Assembly (NCBI GenBank): GCA_900549995.1
Contig: URQQ01000002.1
Coordinates: 1 to 64,000, forward strand
Source of the DNA: an uncultured Lachnospiraceae bacterium
Lineage (GTDB): Bacteria > Bacillota > Clostridia > Lachnospirales > Lachnospiraceae
Length of the DNA: 64,000 bases
Reading direction: 5' to 3'
The notes beneath the pieces were generated by a model. The model did not search any database, was not told the DNA's origin, and was given only the letters and a program-made list of their open reading frames with translations. Shown piece after piece: positions 59,751 to 64,000 of this stretch; the stretch's first letter is position 1, and every line of letters begins with the position of its first letter. A program made the translations under genes and the position numbers.

Positions 59751-61019
59751 CTACCTTGAATACTCATCGACAATCACATTGTCTGTCGGGTATACCTTGC
59801 CATCTTTCATGACAAAGTCGCACTCACTCAATGCATTGCAGTCATTCAGTAAATCTCTGTGCCATCCGGCAATATCTGCAAGTTTCCCAGGCTCAATCGT
59901 TCCGATCAGATGATCCATCTTTAAAATGCCTGCGTTTACACTTGTCGCCGCTTTCAGCGTCCTGAACGCTCCCATTCCGGACCTCATCCAGCTGCGGTAT
60001 TCATACCAGCTCTCATATGGCTGGTGAACCGCACAGAAATCAGACCCAAATCCAAGTCTTATCTTGCTGTCCCTGATAATTTTTCTGCTTTCTTTCAGAC
60101 GCGGAGCAAACTTTCTTAATTTCATCTGGCTGTTTTCTGTATTCTGGTCTACCAGATCATCATTTCCTTCGAGCACATCCTGGAACGGCGAGAATGTCGG
60201 TACTAAATATGTATCCTGTTTCTCAAAAATCCGTGCAGTTTCTTCATCCATCAGCGCCCCATGTTCCATTCCGTCAATTCCAAATTCCAGCAGTTTTTTC
60301 ATCATACGCGGCGGGTATACATGCGCCGTGACCGGCTTTCCAAGATCGTGGGCTGTCTGGATAATAATCTGTAATTCTTCATCATCCAGATAACTGATCT
60401 CCGGCCCTCCGTCCGGGCTCAGAAAACTTCCCGACAGGAAGATTTTAATAAAATCTGTCCCATACTTTACTTCTCTGCGGACCTGGTTTCTGAAGAAATC
60501 CCGTCCGCTTCCGATCGTCTTAATCTGCATGTAATCCGACAGCGGTTCATTGGTACATGCATACATGCTCATGTCTCCCGGCATTCCGGGGCCTCCAAGC
60601 ATATGTGCTCCGACATTCATACGCGCAGCCGGGAACAGCCCTCTGTCTATCACATTTTTCGCATCTACAATCCCATAACCGCCCGGACCCATTCCATTGC
60701 ATCTGATCGTTGTAAATCCTCTTTCCAGACAGCGTTCTGCTGTATGAAGAAATGCGAGTGTACTGTAGCCTTCTGACTGGAAAAGTATATTATCCGTCTC
60801 CTGCCAGCGCATCAGATTGCCGTGTACATGTGCGTCAATCATTCCCGGAGTCACCGTCAGATGTTTCAGATCAATCACCTCGACATCCTTCGGTCTGGAG
60901 AGATTCCTTCCCACCGCTGTGATCTGGTTCCCTTCAACCAGAATCTCCATATCCGGCATCAGTTCCTCATGGATCCCGTCAAAAAGCCTGCCGCAAATTA
61001 TCAGATATTCTTTTTTCAT
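59751..61019 (-). CDS. Amidohydrolase-superfamily enzyme (imidazolonepropionase/prolidase-like)
   Basis: The 422-residue metal-dependent hydrolase has VTPGMIDAHVHGNLM with the HxH pair, a probable bridging Lys in YGTDFIKIFLSG, His in VTAHVYPP and MEHGALMD, and the terminal Asp in GFGSDFCAVHQPY. The C-terminus MKDGKVYPTDNVIVDE is typical. Members include imidazolonepropionase-like and Sgx9260-type prolidases that hydrolyse N-acyl or prolyl dipeptides. Substrate not predictable, but the M24 peptidase and MFS genes suggest a small peptide or N-acyl amino acid. The gene starts the three-gene operon under the nearby XRE-cupin regulator. Confidence 0.85.
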   Translation of the reverse strand: MKKEYLIICGRLFDGIHEELMPDMEILVEGNQITAVGRNLSRPKDVEVIDLKHLTVTPGMIDAHVHGNLMRWQETDNILFQSEGYSTLAFLHTAERCLERGFTTIRCNGMGPGGYGIVDAKNVIDRGLFPAARMNVGAHMLGGPGMPGDMSMYACTNEPLSDYMQIKTIGSGRDFFRNQVRREVKYGTDFIKIFLSGSFLSPDGGPEISYLDDEELQIIIQTAHDLGKPVTAHVYPPRMMKKLLEFGIDGMEHGALMDEETARIFEKQDTYLVPTFSPFQDVLEGNDDLVDQNTENSQMKLRKFAPRLKESRKIIRDSKIRLGFGSDFCAVHQPYESWYEYRSWMRSGMGAFRTLKAATSVNAGILKMDHLIGTIEPGKLADIAGWHRDLLNDCNALSECDFVMKDGKVYPTDNVIVDEYSR

Positions 61020-61210
61020 TGTATCACCGCCCTTTGTTAATTTACTAACATTATATCACATGTGTGAAAATTGTAAATATATTTTTATATATATGAAAAT
61101 AATTCTGCTTTTTCATATTATCCTTCTCTTTTTCATTGATAATCTATTTCTTACCACACATTCGACTTATAACTTTTATATTAGCCCAAATCTGTCTGCC
61201 TCATTTGGAA

Positions 61211-61245
61211 CACAAAAAAAGAAAGAGCATCAAAAACCCTTTCTT
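61211..61245 (-). terminator. Terminator after the XRE-cupin regulator
   Basis: AAGAAAG/CTTTCTT stem with a 13-base loop; on the minus strand followed by seven T residues. It lies 16 bases after the stop codon. Confidence 0.75.
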
Positions 61246-61260
61246 CTTTGCATGTCCTAT

Positions 61261-61809
61261 TTACTTTTCTTCTTTGCATCTTGTCCAGTAAGAGACACAG
61301 CTTTCGTTTGTCCTGTTGTAATAACAGTGTCTCGTATGCGCTTTGATCAGAATCGTGTCTCCTTCACCCAGTTCAAAGGTCTGATTTTCAAGATCAAGTG
61401 TCAGCCGGCCTTTGATTACCGTCCCTACTTCAGCATACTCGTGTTCCCAGCTAAGTCCGTCACCCGGACTGTCCGGCTCAATCGTCATATAAATAAAAGA
61501 CTCATTCTCCAGACCAAAATCTATATTTTCCAGCAGCATATTGTTTTCTTCGCTGATCAGTTTTTCTCTCTGATCGCGCCGGATAATAATATTCTCCTCC
61601 TTGTTCCTCTCCAAAAGAGTGTAAAATGAAATCCCCAAGGCCTCACATATTTTCTGAATATTAACCAGAGTCGGACTGTTTGCATTTCGTTCCAGATTAC
61701 TCAGATACCCTATGGATAATCCCGTTGTCTCTGAAAGCTTTTGTAGCGTCATCCCCTTTTTCCGTCTGTGCTCCCGTACACTGAAACCTATTTTCTGTAT
61801 ATCGTTCAA
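61261..61809 (-). CDS. XRE-family regulator with cupin domain
   Basis: The 182-residue protein has an N-terminal helix-turn-helix (MTLQKLSETTGLSIGYLSNLERNANSPTLVNIQKICEALGI) and a C-terminal cupin fold (LSWEHEYAEVGTVIKGRLTLDLENQTFELGEGDTILIKAHTRHCYYN). This type binds a small ligand in the cupin and controls neighbouring catabolic or transport genes. The next gene downstream in the same direction is the amidohydrolase; a terminator separates them, so control would be in trans. The start with GGGAGAAAGC upstream fits. Confidence 0.88.
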   Translation of the reverse strand: MNDIQKIGFSVREHRRKKGMTLQKLSETTGLSIGYLSNLERNANSPTLVNIQKICEALGISFYTLLERNKEENIIIRRDQREKLISEENNMLLENIDFGLENESFIYMTIEPDSPGDGLSWEHEYAEVGTVIKGRLTLDLENQTFELGEGDTILIKAHTRHCYYNRTNESCVSYWTRCKEEK

Positions 61810-61926
61810 CTCTCTTACACTCGCTTTCTCCCATACTTACCAATCTGACTTTATTTTATAAGAATATCTGCCAAATGTCAATTTGATACGCCGGCAGATC
61901 TCCTCATAAAGGCACCCCCGTCCCGC

Positions 61927-62166
61927 TTAAAGATAACGGTAAAGCTCTTTTGCTTCTTCTTTTTTCGACGTATCCTGAATATCAAGGACTTCGACTTTTA
62001 CACTCTTTGTGCCAAACTGAATTTCAATCACGTCCCCCGGTTTCACCTTCACTGAAGCTTTTGCCACAGTGCCGTTTACCAGGACTCTTCCGGCATCACA
62101 GGCTTCGTTTGCCACGGTACGGCGTTTGATCAACCGGGAAACTTTTAAAAATTTATCTAATCTCAT
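61927..62166 (-). CDS. rqcP: S4-domain RNA-binding protein (RqcP/YabO)
   Basis: The 79-residue protein is almost entirely an S4 domain: MRLDKFLKVSRLIKRRTVANEACDAGRVLVNGTVAKASVKVKPGDVIEIQFG, with a short tail. In B. subtilis RqcP (YabO) binds stalled 50S ribosomes and supports alanine tailing with RqcH. The start is the ATG behind AAAGGAAAG; the 40 extra upstream codons cross a terminator hairpin and are not coding. Its usual follower yabP is displaced here. Confidence 0.9.
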   Translation of the reverse strand: MRLDKFLKVSRLIKRRTVANEACDAGRVLVNGTVAKASVKVKPGDVIEIQFGTKSVKVEVLDIQDTSKKEEAKELYRYL

Positions 62167-62229
62167 ATGATTCTTTCCTTTCAGAACTTGCTGCATCCTT
62201 TGCTTCACTGCCGGCAGGCTTTGCCGACT

Positions 62230-62267
62230 AAAGAAAGGGCCTACAAAGTACAAGCCCTTGTAAGCCC
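62230..62267 (-). terminator. Terminator after the HU gene
   Basis: GGGCTTACAA/TTGTAGGCCC stem (one G-T pair) with a 10-11-base loop, then TTTCTTT on the minus strand, about 50 bases beyond the HU stop codon. It lies ahead of rqcP. Confidence 0.8.
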
Positions 62268-62318
62268 TTTTCATCACATTATCCACGCCCAGCTCTTCCC
62301 CAAGCTTTCACGGAATTC

Positions 62319-62594
62319 TTATGCATTCACAGCGTCCTTTAAAGCTTTTCCAGCTTTGAATTTCGGTGCTTTGCAAGCAGAAATCTTCATTGTTTTACCA
62401 GTCTGAGGATTTCTTCCTTCTCTTGCTGCTCTTTCACTTACTTCAAATGTACCAAAGCCAACTAACTGAACTTTGTCACCTTTCTTTAATTCATCTGTCA
62501 CAACATCAACAAATGCTTTTAAAGCTTTCTCTGCATCTTTCTTAGATAATTCCGCTTGTTCAGCTACTGCTGCCACTAATTCTGTTTTGTTCAT
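62319..62594 (-). CDS. hup: HU family DNA-binding protein
   Basis: The 91-residue protein is a complete HU: MNKTELVAAVAEQAELSKKDAEKALKAFVDVVTDELKKGDKVQLVGFGTFEVSERAAREGRNPQTGKTMKIS, followed by ACKAPKFKAGKALKDAVN. The beta-arm RNPQTGK is intact with the intercalating proline. It compacts and bends DNA. Start with GAGGAGGAATTATCC upstream. A strong promoter lies 115-143 bases upstream. Confidence 0.97.
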   Translation of the reverse strand: MNKTELVAAVAEQAELSKKDAEKALKAFVDVVTDELKKGDKVQLVGFGTFEVSERAAREGRNPQTGKTMKISACKAPKFKAGKALKDAVNA

Positions 62595-62708
62595 GGATAA
62601 TTCCTCCTCTAAATTTAATCATAGAATATACTCGAATTTTTTATTCTACTGTCTGGTCCAAGCAGGCTTCATACCTTGTATTTCGCATGATTTCCGCTCT
62701 TAAATATT

Positions 62709-62737
62709 GTTATAACTGTTTCCATAGGGTTTGTCAA
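62709..62737 (-). promoter_or_regulatory. Sigma-A promoter of hup
   Basis: TTGACA, a 17-base spacer and TATAAC on the minus strand. The -35 is a perfect consensus, fitting the high expression of HU. Confidence 0.8.
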
Positions 62738-62801
62738 GTGACTTTTGGCGTTTAAGCCCCATTTTTACGCATTTTCTGCACTTTTTTCCATCTTTTTTCA
62801 A

Positions 62802-64000
62802 TTATAACATTTCATTGATCATGTTGAGAACTTCTTGTCCTAAATCAGAGGATTTCTTATCTGCATCTTCCAGTGAATTTCCCTTGATTCCATAATAAAA
62901 TTTCACTTTCGGCTCGGTTCCTGACGGCCTTACACAAAGCCATGCATCGTCTGTCAGATCGTAATACAGTACGTTGGAAGACGGAAGCCCTGTTGACGTC
63001 ACTTCACCTGTAGACAGATCTTTAATTGTATCTGCTTTATAATCTCTTGCCTTCATCACTTTATATCCGCCAACTTCAGCCGGTGGATTCTTTCTCAGTG
63101 TCTCAAGAATTTCCTGGATTTTCTGAAGACCTTCGATTCCTTTCAGAGTAATGGACTGAATATCATCTTTATAGTAGCCATATTTTTCATACATATCAAT
63201 CATTGCATCCCACAGTGTCTTGCCCTGCGTCTTATAATAAGCAGCAGCCTCGCAAAGTGCCATTGTCGCAACGATCGCGTCTTTGTCACGGGCATGTGTT
63301 CCGATCAGACAGCCATAGCTTTCCTCGAAACCAAAGAGATAGTTCCCTTTCCCGGTATTTTCAAAGTTCAGGATCTGCTGTCCGATGAATTTAAATCCTG
63401 TCAGCACCTCAATCAGTCCGATTCCATAGCCTTTTGCGATCGCATCTGCCATATTGGAGGTCACAATTGTTTTAATCAGATATCCGTCATCCGGAAGCCC
63501 CGCAGTTGCCTTTCTCTGTCCAATTTCATAATCTGCAAGCAGGCAGCCTGACATATTGCCGGTCAGAACTTTGTAATCGCCGGATTTTGCATCTTTTACG
63601 TACACGCCAAGACGGTCGGCATCCGGGTCTGTCGCCAGCACAAGATCCGCATCTACTTCTTTCGCAAGTTTTAATCCAAGTTCAAAGGCTTCCTCTGCCT
63701 CCGGATTCGGATAAGATACTGTCGGGAAATTTCCATCCGGCAGTTCCTGCTCTTTTACTACATACACATTTTCAAATCCAAGCTCCTTTAAGACTCTTCT
63801 GGCAGGAATATTGCCTGTCCCATGCAGCGGGCTGTAGACAATTTTCAGTTCTTTCGCCATTGCGTTGATTGCATCCTGATGGATCACCTGTTTTTTCAGT
63901 TCTGCAATATAAGCATCGTCAATTTCCTGTCCGATCACTTCATAAAGGCCTGCCTCTTTCGCGTCTTTCAGAGACATCGTCTTCACTGTATTATAGTCCG
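62802..64000 (-). CDS. Phosphoglucomutase/phosphomannomutase, C-terminal part (cut by window end)
   Basis: 399 residues of an alpha-D-phosphohexomutase, open at the window edge. Visible landmarks are ELKIVYSPLHGTGNIPARRVL, the metal-binding DPDADRLG, the sugar-binding GFEESYG and the phosphate-binding RPSGTEPKVKFYY near the end. The catalytic-serine domain lies outside the window. The reading frame continues upstream (DYNT before VKTMS), so the first Met at 63986 is not the start. The enzyme links glucose-6-phosphate to glucose-1-phosphate, a precursor for nucleotide sugars used in glycan assembly. Confidence 0.93.
   Translation of the reverse strand, partial: DYNTVKTMSLKDAKEAGLYEVIGQEIDDAYIAELKKQVIHQDAINAMAKELKIVYSPLHGTGNIPARRVLKELGFENVYVVKEQELPDGNFPTVSYPNPEAEEAFELGLKLAKEVDADLVLATDPDADRLGVYVKDAKSGDYKVLTGNMSGCLLADYEIGQRKATAGLPDDGYLIKTIVTSNMADAIAKGYGIGLIEVLTGFKFIGQQILNFENTGKGNYLFGFEESYGCLIGTHARDKDAIVATMALCEAAAYYKTQGKTLWDAMIDMYEKYGYYKDDIQSITLKGIEGLQKIQEILETLRKNPPAEVGGYKVMKARDYKADTIKDLSTGEVTSTGLPSSNVLYYDLTDDAWLCVRPSGTEPKVKFYYGIKGNSLEDADKKSSDLGQEVLNMINEML

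Noticed and set aside
60817..61629. Plus-strand open frame of 270 codons
   Set aside because: It crosses the start of the amidohydrolase gene, an intergenic region and the XRE-cupin gene on the other strand. No motif supports coding.

Overview
The window looks like a chromosomal segment of a spore-forming Firmicute of the Lachnospiraceae type (Mediterraneibacter/Dorea/Blautia-like; genus not resolved). The evidence is the clostridial sporulation/housekeeping order hup-rqcP(yabO)-yabP-yabQ-divIC-spoIIE-tilS-hpt-ftsH on the minus strand, a Tn916-family integrase relic, low to moderate GC, strong GGAGG-type ribosome binding sites and a tRNA-Leu gene without encoded CCA.

Layout. (1) 1-8.1 kb is an accessory, decaying region. 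It holds the 3' half of tRNA-Leu(UAA), a 1.5 kb islet with a Fic gene bounded by 25-bp repeats of the tRNA end, a frameshifted OatA-like acyltransferase pseudogene, small metabolic genes (flavin-type oxidase fold, isoprenylcysteine methyltransferase-like, HD hydrolase, chorismate mutase), and the relic of a Tn916/Tn1549-like element with a frameshifted integrase. (2) 8.6-16.3 kb holds a metallophosphoesterase, lipoproteins (including a YerB-like DUF3048 protein), a GtrA/GtrB-type pair and an amylosucrase-like enzyme with a histone-H1-like N-terminal tail. (3) 16.9-46.3 kb is one long minus-strand cell-surface glycan locus. It starts from a good sigma-A promoter ahead of an LCP ligase and continues with CapD/PglF-type dehydratase, aminotransferase, PglC-type initiating transferase, several glycosyltransferases, Wzy, Wzx, and then an AT-rich variable tail. 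(4) 46.5-64 kb holds a neopullulanase-like GH13, the ftsH-to-hup housekeeping/sporulation block, and a phosphoglucomutase cut by the window end. That block is interrupted between yabP and yabO by a 6.7 kb insert: a LysR/YeiH pair plus an XRE-cupin/amidohydrolase/MFS/M24-peptidase module.

The most interesting part is the AT-rich tail of the glycan locus (20.1-30.3 kb). It combines an Arn-like set (WecE-type sugar aminotransferase, two half-size DMT flippase-like proteins, an ArnC/GtrB-like polyprenyl-phosphate glycosyltransferase, large GT-C-like membrane proteins) with a Dlt-like acyl-carrier set (adenylation enzyme, stand-alone carrier protein, type II thioesterase, membrane acyltransferase), plus an ATP-grasp ligase and a NeuD/PglD-like acyltransferase. 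My reading is that an amino sugar is made, acylated, loaded on a lipid carrier, flipped and attached to the surface polymer, with a second acyl group delivered through the carrier protein. This is inference from gene content. A secreted transglutaminase-like protein with Ig-like repeats ends the locus.
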